Notes: generated from the sequence alone by a model not told the origin. Numbered from the stretch's first letter, positions 22,109 to 33,827 are shown. The stretch is DNA of 64,000 nucleotides from Incurvaria masculella (GCA_946894095.1 OX335641.1:17068501-17132500), one strand, 5' to 3'. Translations and numbers: made by a program.

Positions 22109-22141
22109 GTGGAAATAAGCCTGTTTGAAAAGTCACTCCTC
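22109..22141 (-). repeat. Right terminal inverted repeat of the DDD transposon
   Basis: Inverse of 18945-18977 with two differences. It begins GTGGAAATAAGCCTG and ends AGTCACTCCTC, followed by AATT. Confidence 0.9.
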
Positions 22142-22145
22142 AATT

Positions 22146-23285
22146 GTTATTCCCATTTAGACCTTCGGAAACATGTGTCTGTTTAACAAAAAAGCATGTG
22201 TCGCCAGAACCTTTCTGCACTTGCACTGCAATATGCCTGTGGTATAAATTGTGTAGTATTGGCCATCCATGTCAGGTCGCATAAAAAAACATAGTAAGTA
22301 AGTAACGTAGGGATCTTAAGTTTTACGTGGACCCCAACCCACAGCCAGCCTCAAAATCGAAAACGGTAACCGATCCCGAACCAGACTGCTGCCAAAGATG
22401 CTATACGTTGATATTGATATAAGAAATTAACACTCACTACTACACTACACGCCTCAAAGTAATATGCATTATCGATCTCAAGTAATATGCATTATATCCC
22501 TCTGGTCTCACCTCTGGTGATTTAGCGGGTTGCCAAGTGTCCTAATGTTGCGGGAAATACCAAACCATAATTCGGTACAATTTTCGTGCTTTTCCGAAGA
22601 TAATCGACTGAATGAGCTTTTTTTTGCTCATTCGAAATTCTCATTGAAAACTTGGAGAGCTGGGCGGCGATCTTCCATAGGCCTAGGGCATCAAAGGTTA
22701 ACTTCAGCCCTGGTCACATCACAGTTTGCCTAACAGTTCCAACATTTGTTTTATTTTGACTGTAATATTGTATGAATGCAGTTGTGCGGGAATTCGCTTT
22801 TCAGTGTTTTCGTCCCAGTTCAATGTTGCCGTGCTCAAGGCCACAGCACAGCAGATGTGATGCTATAATATAAAGCAAACCGTATTAACAAAACCTAAAA
22901 ACGATTAGGAGAAACCATGACGTCACTAAATACGCATGCGCCACAGAAAGCGTCTGTACAGTCGGCCTGACGATGCATGCTCCGTGGTTCGATAGCACGA
23001 TCGTAGGCAAGGTGTGACGTCATGAAGGCTGGTGTGACGGGAACGGGAATGCGGTCGGATGTGGCGCGCGTTCGCGGCGTGACTCACGTGCGTTGCGCGC
23101 GCACTGACTCAGCGAGCTCGGCTGGTGCCGTCGTGTGCCGTGGGCCAGTTGCCGAGAACTCCACACTGAGGAGGAACATAGTAAGGTGCGATTCAAGACG
23201 TCGGAGTCAGCCTGTGCGTCCGCTTTTGTTCGATTTTGGTTGGCTTGAACAGTTTTTTTCCTTTTCGGTCTTTTTAGGGTTATTT
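22146..23285. other. Gene-free interval with SINE pieces and a CpG-rich block
   Basis: A fragment of the fold-back SINE family lies at 22250-22400 (TTGGCCATCCATGTCAGG, CAGACTGCTGCCAAAG). At 22980-23190 the DNA is rich in CpG and contains a possible non-coding first exon ending AACATA|GTAAGG at 23180, but no credible reading frame. Confidence 0.35.
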
Positions 23286-23286
23286 T

Positions 23287-23645
23287 GATGTAACTGGACT
23301 TGGCTGGCTACCGTCAGTTATTAGCCTAACACACCACATAGGAACTAGGTCAGGATGCTATTATATTGCTCGGCTACATTGAACTGGATGCAAAACACGG
23401 ACAATTTTCATTGCCGCTTCGACCATAGTTCATTTAATGCGATGGTACCAATCCGGGCGGGATTAACCCTACCACCTAGTAAGTGAGGAAGGGGACCTAC
23501 AGTTTTACGTGGAATCCGAATCACGGCCAGCCTCAACGGTTGAAAATGGTCACCCATGCAGAAACCAAATCCGCTCAGAGGTGTTTACCCAGCTTATCGA
23601 ATCGGAAGGCGTCGCACCATTGGGCTACCGAGGTTGAAAAAAACA
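23287..23645 (-). repeat. SINE with 5S-like head, minus strand
   Basis: Starts GTAACTGGACTTGGCTGGCT (fold-back family end) and continues with ATTAGCCTAACACACCACAT, CATTGAACTGGATGCAAAAC and GCGATGGTACCAATCCGGGC, finishing with a degraded 5S/box A head at 23540-23635 (CATTGGGCTACCGAGG). Confidence 0.6.
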
Positions 23646-23929
23646 GCGAAAAAAGGGTCTGGCTCTGGTCCGTCCGTCTGTCTGTTTTGTCTTTAAATGT
23701 TCTTCTATGAAAGGTTATTTTCAAAAAAAATATGAATACAGGTAAACTTATGTAGTTGTGCACCAACTAATTACTTCTGCTCAATTGTTACGTAATATAA
23801 TGTTTAATAAAAAGCTAGATTTTTTAAGTGCTAATTTTATATGAAACTATAAAATAATCATCAGACGAGGGCGAATCATTTCCACGCCCAGCAGTGACGG
23901 AACCGTAAGCACGTGAACACATTCACGTT

Positions 23930-24330
23930 TGGCCGGATTTTACATGCATAACTTGGCATGTATGGCTAATACCATACCTACTATATTATCACGATACCAT
24001 ATGATGATAACGTATGGTATTAGCCGATACACCGCATTGGATATAGGTCCCATGCCAGGATATTACTTTTATTGCACGGCTATACATAGAACTCGATGGA
24101 AAACACGACAATATTCATTGCCGCTTCGACATATTTCGTTCGTTCGATGTGATGGAACCAACCCGGGCGGGATTACCTAGTAAGTAAGGAAGGAGACCTA
24201 CAGTTTTACGTGGCATCCGAACCATGGCCAGCTTGAGCAGTCGAACGGTAATAGAAACCAATCGCACCCAGGCTTGCTTAACCTCGGTGATCATACGCCT
24301 AGTCGTTTAGCTCCAATGATGTGCCTTGGA
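23930..24330 (-). repeat. SINE with 5S-like head, minus strand, rearranged
   Basis: Body landmarks at 24005-24180 and a 5S-like head at 24245-24315 (GGCTTGCTTAACCTCGGTGATC, the closest of the copies to 5S in the CGGTGATC part). More diverged than 15115-15500. Confidence 0.55.
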
Positions 24331-25585
24331 TAATCTGTATCGAAAAATGAACAATTTTCACAAAATAAAAATTGTTGTACAACACAATGTTAAAGGTTGT
24401 AATGACAATATTTAGCTTTCGATATTTGTTTATTTCAAATCTCAAGTTTATTCCCAACAAACAGCGTTGCTATGGCGACGCTTTATTGAAATTATACAAT
24501 TTAAAATGTGTAAAGGCGGAAGGCCTGTTATAGTATTCTTAAGAGCACTCATTAGCCGGGCCGATTTTTTTATTTGGTTTTAGTAATTAGTAATTACGTC
24601 CCTTTTCAAAATCAAGTAATAAATTAGGCAGATAAGCATGTCATCACTTGGTTCAGTGAGGTCATCGGCCATTCACCTGCAGTATAGCACCTAGTTCCCG
24701 TGTGGGGTGTTAGGCTAACATGATGACGGTCGGTTTGGTATTAGCTTTCCATCTCCAGTTGCACAAACAAAAGTTTCCTAATGTAAACGCGGCTTAACTC
24801 TAAGTACCAGTTGCAGATAGAGACATCTACGATAGGATTATGTTAACATTTGATTTAAATCGTCACTTTCCGTAGAGCGTTTGCAACCAATAAGCTTCCT
24901 TCAACACTTGACACAAAAAGTCATGTGTTTTACTTTGAAGTAATTTTAACTTTGACGTCTCATTCTGCAACCGGGCCAGCATTTATTAAATATTCTTTGA
25001 ACGGCCGAAGAATATAGCGGGCCTAAGTAAGTAAGTGGGGGCTACGCGACCCGAGGAGTGAGTCAGGTGAGTAAAACTAGGGAAAAAACCATTAATCGTA
25101 CGATACCTTTGCATCACCGTTATTGATTTGACGTTACCTGTCACAATAGTCCTTTTTATAGTTAGCAAGTTGGTGAAAGTATGGTGTTGAAGAACTGCAA
25201 ACCCTTTAAAGCTTTTTTCAAGGAAAATGTTGGTTCCCAACATATGTAGACTTAGAATTACACACAGAGCGTTCACTGAGGAATGAGACCAAAAATTTAA
25301 AAATGTTCTTATTTTTGGTTGAGAGGATTGGAGGTCGCATCGCGAATCCTGACGATGTCCACAGTGTGGTGGAAACGTCGAGCTCAATAAGTAAGCTGAA
25401 CACTTTTTATCCGTAAACATAAAATAATATGTCGAACAGCAGTGAAAATCTAAACAAACATACCCCTAAGTAGCTTCAAAATAATAATCTGAAGTTATGT
25501 TTCAAGTTTTACTTTGAAATAATAAGGAAAAGGTAAGAATGATGATTGACCAAGAATCAGTGGGTCACCTCATATTTACAAAACC
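24331..25585. other. Gene-free interval, repeat debris
   Basis: A single SINE end lies at 24660-24770. At 25330-25395 the text GATGTCCACAGTGTGGTGGAAACGTCGAGCT resembles the 3' region of a retroelement and shares the AAACGTCGAGC core with 48390. No exon recognised. Confidence 0.4.
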
Positions 25586-25589
25586 GGCC

Positions 25590-25874
25590 AATTGCAAGTC
25601 GAACTCGAACACGAAGGGTTCCGTACCATCGTACAAGATTTAACACGAAAAAAACGTTTCTGTATGGGACCCCCCTTTAAATTTTATATTTTTTTTATTT
25701 TACCTATTTGTTGTTATAGCGGCAAAATAAATACAAACTCTGTGAAAATTTCAGCTGCCTACCTATTACGGTTCATGAGATACAGCCCTGTGACAGACGG
25801 ACGGACGGACGGACGGACAGCGGAGGCTTAGTAATAGGGTTCCTTTTTCGCCCTTTGGGTACGGAACCCTAAAA
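25590..25874. repeat. Repeat family B copy 1 with (GACG)n
   Basis: Landmarks are CGAACACGAAGGGTTCCGTACC at the left, GAAAATTTCAGCTGCCTACC in the middle, a GACGGACG microsatellite at 25795-25818, and GGGTACGGAACCCTAAAAA at the right. Left and right edges share an inverted AGGGTTCCGTACC. Other copies: 39838-40113, 40950-41250 and 50398-50593. Confidence 0.7.
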
Positions 25875-26987
25875 ATGGTATTTATCCGGGTAACGCCCGT
25901 GAGCATGGTAGGATGGGAGGAGCGATCTATGGTTATTCATTCATTCGTATGGCGGCGGCAGCGTAGCCCGAGTTAGTGGAAAACGTCTTACTTTAGTTAG
26001 TTCGCTTACGAATTCGTGATAATTAGCTTTCTGTGAAGTTCTTATGCGTTCTTTGTTGGAGCTCGAGAAAATCAATAGTAAGCGAATTCGTAAACGAGCT
26101 CACTCGTCGGCGCTGCCGATTTTGTATGTGAAAGCGGCTACGCCGCCCCATACAACCGACTTTCGGTTGAAATTTCCGTTCTTCCGTGTTTGCTGGGTCA
26201 CCACGGCCTTAATACATGATTTCTTTGAGGAAAACTTGATTGTAAAGTCATGAAGATTTTACAAAAGAATGCATAACGATTTTTGCATGGGGTTCCAAAC
26301 CATCGTTCGACCAGCAGTCTCAACGAAACGTGAACGTGAAACGAACGTCCAATGCGATGGTACTAATCAAACATACGCAGAGTACTAATCAAACATACGC
26401 AGAGTACTAAACGTTGAACATTACTCCCCCACTAAAGCGTACTAAAGTTTCTTTGTTCGTTTGAATTCGGATTGATAATGTGTATTTACTATTGAGGTAA
26501 AGGTCTTTGCACTGGTGCCCTCCGTGCGGGTGACGCACGCATTGGGCGTCTGCGGCCTACGTAGCTACCGAGATCGTTCACAGTGACTGACGACACTGAC
26601 GTACAAAGAACCCTTCCAATCACTCTACTATGCGATAACAACTATATTTATACCTAGGAGAGAAATGAGAGATTTATTTTATTCAAGGAGATCGTATATT
26701 TTGGAGGGGTATGTACTATTGGGTTCCTTTGGTACTAACTCCGTATGCCCTTTGTTCTCACTTCTCCATCGATACGGATAAAGATAGTGGTATGACGTTT
26801 GAGATACATAGTTCCCTTGTACGTGGTCCAATTATAAATTATATGTAAGTAATAATATAAAAAACACAATGTACGTAAACTGTAGGTAATTGTATAGTTA
26901 TCTAATTGTATGTACATCTATTTTATCTTACATTAATATTTATATAATTTAAATGAATCAATAATTTATGAAATAAATATTTATTAC
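25875..26987. other. Gene-free interval
   Basis: The direct repeat AGTACTAATCAAACATACGC lies at about 26358 and 26382. Otherwise unrecognised. Confidence 0.4.
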
Positions 26988-27170
26988 CTTTGCTCGTGTA
27001 ATTGTATGGACCTTTACAGGCGACGACACGGGGTACCGCGACACGTCGCTGGCGGCATTATGGTACAGATTAGGAAGAACGTTAGAAAATGTTTTGTTCT
27101 TTGCTACAGACGTACGGCCAAGTACGTCGAAAAGGAATAGACTAGAGAGTTCCACATCAGTTAAATCAAA
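26988..27170 (-). CDS. Candidate internal coding exon, unknown gene
   Basis: On the minus strand an AG at 27172-27171 is followed by 61 uninterrupted codons (first residues FDLTDVELSSLFLFDVLGRT) ending in Ala-Lys at a GTAATA donor (26987). The exon is exactly a multiple of three and has no simple-sequence bias. The polypyrimidine tract is weak and no partner exon was found. It could be a host exon or part of an unrecognised retroelement protein. Confidence 0.35.
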
Positions 27171-27855
27171 CTAGCGATGCGATAATCGATAATCGGGTTT
27201 ACGTAGTTTTACGAAGAAATACAAAAATCAAATTTATTTAAACAATTACCGATCGTGAGATATTATTATGTTTTTGTAGCTATATACTAAAAAAATACTT
27301 TTAAATGAAAAAAAACCTTACAACAAGTAATTCACTCGCGCAATAGACAAGACTACATGTTCGATTTATGGCATTAACTTATTCATGCAAGTGTTCGACT
27401 ATCTATCTACCGTTGGTATATTTTTTAATTTTTTTGGGTACAGGCAATATTTAGTTGGTTGAGATGGTGTTAATGAGGTTTTGAAAACGTGTGATGCCAT
27501 GCTGCTACCCCTAATTTCCCCAGGTTGATTTGGTCTGGAAATATCAGACAATAAAAAGAGCTTTTTCGTGGTATGCATGAGTTCCGTAGCCTTTTCTCAC
27601 GTATGATTCAGAAAGATAAATCTATAAAATTGTTTCTGGCATATAAACACAGCTCAAAATATAATTTTGTCCACTTGTACTAAAATAACCATCGCACAGA
27701 TGGCAGCTATAACTGCCTGGCTCATAGTTTCAGAGAGAGATCCTATGCCACTTTGTTCAGAACAAATACGAACTCGAAATCGAGGTAACAAAACCAGTCA
27801 AGGAGTTATGGTACCTACCACTCCAAAACAGTTATTTTCGCCTCATGTCTTTTTT
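27171..27855. other. Gene-free interval
   Basis: AT-rich, nothing recognised. Confidence 0.4.
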
Positions 27856-27856
27856 A

Positions 27857-28200
27857 TGTAACTGGTATTATGTAAACATGTATTGCTAAAACCACACCCA
27901 CCGTCATGACATTAGCCCAACACACCGCATTCCTGAAGGGCTCAGGTGCCATGCCAAGAACTTCCATTTAAGAGCACAGAGGAAAGAAAACACGGAGACA
28001 CTTTCGACCATATTTTCGTTCAATGCTTGAATGAATGTCATTTGTACCATGTTCATTATGTATGCATGTGTTAAAGCAGGCAGTCTCACCAATTTTCTTC
28101 TCATTCTTTTATTCTCTTCCAATGAGATGGTACAAACCCGGGAAGGGGACCTACAGTTTTACATAGATTCCGAACCATGGAACAAGTCGCGTTCATCTAA
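27857..28200 (-). repeat. SINE body, minus strand
   Basis: Begins TTATGTAACTGGTATTATGT (fold-back end), then CATGACATTAGCCCAACACA, a GTGCCATGCC block, TTCCAATGAGATGGTACAAA and GGGGACCTACAGTTTTACAT. Its middle (about 28030-28100) carries an insertion. Confidence 0.55.
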
Positions 28201-28324
28201 ATGTGATGAATTAATTTGAAAGCTAAGCAACCATAATTTTATGTGCATTCGTTCTTGTTATTATTTATTGGTCAATTCTAAATACATTTTAACTGATATT
28301 GAAAATAGTACCAAACTACACTTT

Positions 28325-28705
28325 CCAAAGAAACCTTGCTGCGTTCCCCCTCTGCACGGCCAGGCTGATGCGCTGAAGGAGAAACGACCCGGCTCGACTG
28401 TCTCCGGACGATTCGCGCAGCCTGTTACTCAGCTCGCTCAACAATTGTTTTCCGGCTGCTCAAACGGGCCCTAGCGTCTCTATTGCGAAAGGGATAAAGA
28501 TATAATATTGGCTAATCATTGCCTGGTACTTGGATATTTTGACTCTTGCTTCTGTCTCACTAGCGGACCCCGCGATCCCTGCGGTTGACCCGACGACGTG
28601 CGAAGCCGCAAGAGTATCGACGCAGGTAGCGTCCCATACGAGAACCCTACCGTGTGACCAGGGATCACGGTCATCCCGTCTGGGCGCTTGAATTCTTGCA
28701 ATTGA
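28325..28705 (-). pseudogene. LINE reverse-transcriptase C-terminal fragment with one in-frame stop
   Basis: The minus-strand frame has Trp-Ser-His-Gly-Arg-Val-Leu-Val-Trp-Asp, then Asp-Thr-Leu-Ala-Ala-Ser-His, Phe-Ala-Ile-Glu-Thr-Leu-Gly-Pro, a TGA stop (around 28474), and in the same frame a segment ending with R-I-S-L-A-V-Q-R-G-N-A. This block is known from the C-terminal end of some non-LTR retrotransposon proteins in invertebrates. Apart from the single stop the frame is remarkably intact. The rest of the LINE is absent. Confidence 0.7.
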
Positions 28706-28779
28706 ATTGTCCACTTTTCTCCTTAATTAAGCCATACATTCGTAAATCCCTCCGATACGAGTGAACTCGATGCAAAGTA

Positions 28780-29420
28780 GGTATGATAAAGGACATTGAA
28801 AGAAGAGTGAGTGCTGGAAATCGAGTAAACAGGGCAAGGAAAGCCGCTATGAAATTCAAAAGCAGGAGATTCAAAACTGTCTACTGATGCCTACACTAAG
28901 GTGAAACTTGGGCATGGCAGAAGAAACCCGAATGTAGAATAAATGCAGTACAAATGCATTGCTTTAGGAAAGTATGGAGAGTTAAGGTCGGCCCGCAAGC
29001 ATCACAAAATTTCGCCTCCCATACAAACGTAGTTTACTAATAATTTGAAAACAACTGTGTTTTTTCGGTAAATGTATTCTGGTTCAAACTACAGAGAAAA
29101 CAAAATTCGTATGAAGATTTTACTTTTGATTTCATTTCATTCGGTTTGAATTTTTCAAAAACACAAAAGCGTGCAGACACAGATATTTGTTACTTGACAT
29201 TAGATATTAAATATCAATTTAATTGGAATAGCGGGAGAGAATTACTGGGTAGAGAGCAGTGTCAATTGAAAAATGATGTTGTGGTGAGAATCGAGAAGGG
29301 AGTGTTAAGATGGTTTACACATATGAAACGAATGAATGACGAAGTAAATTTACAGAGCAGAAGAGGGGGAAGTATCGTGCACGGGCGGCCTAGGAAAACC
29401 TACCGCGCCCAAAGCGATGT
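28780..29420 (+). pseudogene. Degraded LINE ORF2 C-terminal region
   Basis: In + strand frames with shifts: D-I-E-R-R-V-S-A-G-N-R-V-N near 28795; G-E-T-W-A-W-Q-K-K with C-R-I-N-A-V near 28900-28945; V-V-V-R-I-E-K-G-V-L-R-W-F-T-H-M-K-R-M-N near 29280-29335; and G-R-P-R-K-T near 29385. This order is the end of a LINE endonuclease/reverse-transcriptase protein common in moths. About 200 bases between the second and third blocks are foreign. Dead copy. Confidence 0.7.
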
Positions 29421-29769
29421 AATACGTCGTAAGGTACATAGCATATGTACTCGTAGAGCATGCATAAAAAGATGATGTCTTTATTAGATGAGGTGTGCTG
29501 TGAGGGTACCGTATGACGCTACCAACCCCTCCGGGAAAGCGGCGGGAAGGTATGTATGTATGGATGTATGCATACGAGTGAATTTTGCGAGTTATCAAGA
29601 GACTGTTCACTTTGAGGGCAGGTTGACACGCGCGACCCTTCGACCCCGGAGTGTCCACAATGAGAAGTCAAGGGCTGCCGCTGCGCCCACGTCCGGGCCC
29701 TGTTTCATGGAACTTGTCACGTTTGTTAAGCGCGGGAGTTTATATATTTTTTATGTTATTTTATGTTTG

Positions 29770-30050
29770 CGAGGCTCGTAGCTTAGTGGCACCGGGAATT
29801 GCTTTGCATGCCAGAGGTCTGGGATCAAATCTCCGCCCTGATCAAGGCACCAGTTTAATTATCTTTCTGAGTTTGATCTGTGCATTTCGGAATTCATGTA
29901 AAACTGTAGGTTATAGGGTTGTAGGGTTAGGCCCCCTAATAGGTGGTAGGGTTGAGCCCGCCCAGGTAGATGAAAAATATGATCCAACTGCAATGAAAAA
30001 TTGTCCGTTTTATCCTTCCAGTTCAATGTAGCCGTGTTGATAAAGAGAAG
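29770..30050 (+). repeat. SINE with tRNA-derived head
   Basis: Head at 29772-29840: box A TAGCTTAGTGGC and box B GGTCTGGGATCAAATC. The body follows: CATGTAAAACTGTAGG, a GTGGTAGGGTTGAGCCCGCC segment and TCCAGTTCAATGTAGCCGTG. The body is the same as in copies that carry the 5S-like head. Confidence 0.7.
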
Positions 30051-32330
30051 GTCCGGGCTTGGTATCTAATGGGAAAGAGAACTGCTTATTTATCACGACA
30101 GGTGGCGTCCAAGCGAGCTTACCTAAAATATCTATCAAAGCTGTCAGATACCATACAAATTAAAACAGAATAAGATTTGAAAATCTTATTTACTCAAATC
30201 TATGTTATTGAAATGACAACATTTTCTCAAAGTTATTCCGAAAATAAATTCTTCCAAATTATGCTAATCAAAAGGAGTCGGACGGAAAAGGAGGAGAACA
30301 TTTGTTTAAAGACAAACAAAAGCTCTTCTTTTCCTCTAAAGCTTATTCTAACTGCATCATGGAAGTACTCGTACATCTAGTTATCATCTGAAAAACTCAT
30401 AAATCAAACTTGACAGTAATGACAGTTTTGACGTTTTTAAGGTGATGTCGCTCGTGCGATATCTACTCTTTGAGTTTTCTTCCCCATTCCTTCGGGAATG
30501 CGGTGTGTTAAGCTAATATCATGACGGTGGCTAATAAGCCATTGATTTCCAATTACATAAAACCAAATTTAGCGCGGCATATGGCGTACGCCAGGACCTC
30601 ACATAAGAGGTGCCCGACGAAGCCATAGTTCGGGCTTTCGAAGATTCGCGTGGGCTTCGAAAAACCATGCAGACCTGCCAGGCATGGAGGTGAAGAAATA
30701 ACCACCTCCATGCTGCCAGGTGTTTCTTCAGACCGTTTTTAAAGGCTAGGGTCCTTTTGCACTTTTGGGGGGAATACCTACTGACATGTACACCCTTACC
30801 CCAAACTGACATCGATCAAAGTGACAGCTTTCGTAAACAACAAGGTGTGTGTGCAACCACCTCATTTCACGCTCTGTACATAAATGCACTGCAGGGCTAG
30901 GGCTACGTGACAGGTTTTGGATACACTTTATAACTTTAAAGACTGTTCGTGAAACATGTAGGTCCTCAAGAGGTCTGTGGAACGGTGCAGCAGCGTCGGG
31001 GTGCGACGCGCGGGGAAGTCAACGTCCCGGTGACTTTGAAGGTGAATTCGTCGAGCGGTCAACCGATGTCTCGCGTTAGGTAGGTCGGACCACGCATTCC
31101 GATACTCTTGGATTCGAGAATCAAGCCATGCCAATAAGCTGCGCGTTTGTTGAATATGATCTCGGAGGCAAAAGGGCGGGTTTACGTGGTACCAACGCTC
31201 TTAGCAGGTCCAATTTCACTCATGTTAGCAGGTCACATTCGCTGTGTCTTTCCCTGAAGTGCGATATTATCTTCGCTTGAATTTTGTTCTAAAATATAAA
31301 AATCTACCTCTACAGTCGGTGTGTTGTTCAGAAGGTTTTTCAGAATGGCGTCTTCATCCATCCTAATGCTGTCGACAGAAGATGTAGACATATCATAGAA
31401 GGGAGTAATGATCATAATAGACTACACTACTTAATTTTTTTTAGGTTAGAACTGCTTAATATGATTGTCATATATTATAACCACAATTGCCCACTTGCTA
31501 ACTATAGAACAATGAAATAAAACTAATACATACTTGAAAATAACTGCTGTAGAAGTGACGCTCCATCTTTGACACCTTACGATAATGATTTTAAAACTTT
31601 CCGTGAAAGGAACACAGCACTCCCACCATTGTGAAATGTGGTCGCTGTCAAAATTGACATTTAAAAGTGGTAAAATAGCTAGACCATGGAGGTGAAGCCT
31701 CCATGAGCTAGACTAGGCAAATATGCAATTATTGATTTATGTGAATATTAGACTAAATACTTCTGTCCACGGAAGGATGCTTGTACATGTAACAGGAGGT
31801 AATGTTAAATTATGCGTTTATTTTAGAAAAAAAAAATCTCAATATTTTTTTTAATTAAGAGAATATATATAAATAGCCCGAAGATGACTTTAGTTTTAAA
31901 TAAAATTTTTTATATTTTTTTGTTTGCTTCAAACGTATGTACCCATGACCCAAACAGTCTACAGTTAAGAATTTACTTTTTTAATACATATAATGTTTTT
32001 TCTTTCTACATATATTACAGAATAGTTAGTGCACGCTTAAAACTAAAACAGAATCGTAGTTTCGAACGTTTGAACTGTTTATATAATTATATATTGCACA
32101 TGAAAAAAAATTTGCCCTAATGACCCTAATACACCAAAACTAAGGCAGTGAAATCCAGATAAATAACATACTTACCTACCTAAAAACAAATGCAGCACCT
32201 AATTACGCAATAGTTACTTATAAAGATATGCTCCGTAGTGACAATATGTAGGTAAGTTTATTTGCTGGTTGCCAAGGCTGAAAGAGTAAGAATGATAGCG
32301 TGCTGATATAAATATGAGTAACCTTTGCCA
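30051..32330. other. Gene-free interval
   Basis: A SINE end is at 30475-30560 (GGTGTGTTAAGCTAATATCA, CCAATTACATAAAACC). Motifs with AAATAACCACCTCCATG (30695) and CCATGGAGGTGAAGCCTCCA (31684) belong to another repeat family also touching 36540. 31800-32240 is AT-rich with no signal. Open frames here are short and unsupported. Confidence 0.4.
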
Positions 32331-32332
32331 CT

Positions 32333-32565
32333 ACCTACTTCTTCTTCTTCTTCTTCAGCCATTTGTTGTCCACTGCTGGACGTAGGCCTCCCCCAGACTT
32401 CGCCAAGTTGTCCGGTCTCCTGTTTTTTTTCGCCAGTTGTCACCTGATGTTTGACGTATATCGTCTGACCAACGTGCTGGCGGTTTGCCGACGCTTCTTT
32501 TCCCTGAGTAGGGTCTCCACATCAAGACTTCAGTGCTCCATCTGTGGTCGTCTCTGCGACATACC
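32333..32565 (-). pseudogene. LINE 3' end: protein tail plus (GAA)n tail
   Basis: The minus-strand frame near 32550-32360 contains W-S-T-E-V-L-M-W-R-P, G-K-R-S-V-G-K-P-P-A-R-W, and with one frame change R-S-L-G-E-A-Y-V-Q-Q-W. This is the well-known C-terminal tail of a moth LINE of the RTE kind. The 3' end is the CTTCTT run at 32338-32356, which is a (GAA)n microsatellite tail on the minus strand. Confidence 0.7.
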
Positions 32566-32999
32566 TTCTTACTGGGTAAAACTTTCTTGTAAAAAAACAT
32601 GTAAACTTTTGATTCATGCGTCGACGTGCAACTTACTCAACTCATGCAAGAATCACATGGGGCTCCACACCTCAAGGGTTTCTACAGCAATCACAGCAAA
32701 GACTTATTGGCTATTAATCTCTTTGTATGCGATGGCATGAGATCGAAGATCCGTGTTACATATGTTTAGTTATCCGAGTGTGAAGATGAAACTTTTTTAT
32801 TCCTCGTCACGAGTTGTTTAGGTGATGGCATCGTATTGAAAGTCGTATAACATATTTATTCACCAAATCGAAAAAGGCTGCATGAAGTAATGAAAAAAAA
32901 GGAATGAAAGAAAATGTGTAGCATGAAAAAAACATTTACATAACTTTATTATTATTATTTGAAGTTGGACTGCGGTCTTTTTAGCCTGGCTGTTATTGC

Positions 33000-33320
33000 G
33001 ACCTTCCAAATATTTTGTTACGTTTCCCTTCTTGCAGTTCACCCTCAATTCCTGCCTCCTTCAGGAAGTGCAGGATTTTTTGAGGTGTGATGAATTGATG
33101 TCACCGAATTTGGTGTTTGTCAAGGTTACTGTGGCCTGTTAGAGCTGATTTCGGCTTAGGTTGATTAGCTCGAATGCCCTTTTCTGGGAAAATTCCGTTA
33201 TAAGGGCCTTAGCGTGCTTCAATCCTGGCTTGTTTTTCCAATGGCACCGGCATCATTCATCGGCATTTTCGTTGCCGTCGATTCCTGAGTGACCTGGTGC
33301 CCATCTCAGAATAACGTCAT
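33000..33320 (-). pseudogene. LINE RNase H-domain fragment
   Basis: The minus-strand reading near 33318-33260 gives L-R-W-A-P-G-H-S-G-I-D-G-N-E-N-A-D-E, the end of an RNase H domain as found in I, R1 and related LINEs, followed by a stop and diverged sequence to about 33000. Not functional. Confidence 0.6.
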
Positions 33321-33321
33321 G

Positions 33322-33358
33322 CATTCCCCCCAGCACATTCAGCGTGCTGGGGGGAATG
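33322..33358. repeat. 15-bp perfect GC-rich hairpin
   Basis: CATTCCCCCCAGCAC pairs with GTGCTGGGGGGAATG across a 7-base loop (ATTCAGC). It directly abuts the RNase H fragment. It could be the end of an element or a remnant of a fold-back insertion. Confidence 0.7.
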
Positions 33359-33467
33359 TAGTGTAGGGTAAACTTTTCAGACCTTAGTACTTTTAATAAT
33401 ATAAACCTTTATTTCAGACAAATTTCACATAGTTATTAAACACAAAAGTATTTGACTTAATCTGTTT

Positions 33468-33585
33468 TCACCACCTCCAGTTACCTGAAATCCGATAAGT
33501 AACTTTCGGTTACGATGTAATATAGTGTAACCGAAAGGTAACTTTGGGATTTTTGTAGCTGGAGGTGGTGGAAACGGGCATTAGT
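33468..33585. repeat. Palindromic MITE, family C copy 1
   Basis: Left TTTCACCACCTCCAGTTACC and right (inverse) GGTGGTGGAAACGGGC. The core has CTTTCGGTTAC in both orientations. Copy 2 is at 47268-47385. Confidence 0.65.
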
Positions 33586-33827
33586 CAACATCGATAGCAC
33601 CGTCTGTTTGCCCTTTGTTGGCAAAGTCCTCTTTCAAGCTCTTCCATGCTGTTTTGTCCATTGCGTTCTCGTCCATGTTATTCCTGCCTCTGCTCTTATC
33701 TCATCTTCCCATCTTTTGAATTGTCTCCCTATTTTTTAGGTATTTGTGAGAACAATCAATTAAGTACTTTTAACAATTGCTAGAGATAGCATTGAATTCG
33801 TTTCGTCTCGACTTTCCTACTTGGTAC

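Larger units (their letters stand above)
18945..22141 (+). mobile_element. Complete 3.2-kb DDD-type DNA transposon
   Basis: The ends are 33-bp terminal inverted repeats (18945-18977 and 22109-22141) starting GAGGAGTGACTTTTCAAAC and matching at 31 of 33 positions. AATT lies outside both ends (18941-18944 and 22142-22145); this fits a 4-bp target duplication, though AATT is its own inverse, so it could also be part of the repeat. Inside are repeated copies of a motif from the terminal repeat and one intact two-exon gene. A DDD catalytic pattern and 4-bp target duplications are reported for the Sola superfamily, so that is the first family to test; I cannot run the search, and a related unnamed lineage is possible. 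Intact gene and near-identical ends suggest recent mobility. Confidence 0.85.

Noticed and set aside
25797..25818. CRISPR-like or regulatory array
   Set aside because: It is a GACG microsatellite inside a dispersed repeat present four times in the window.
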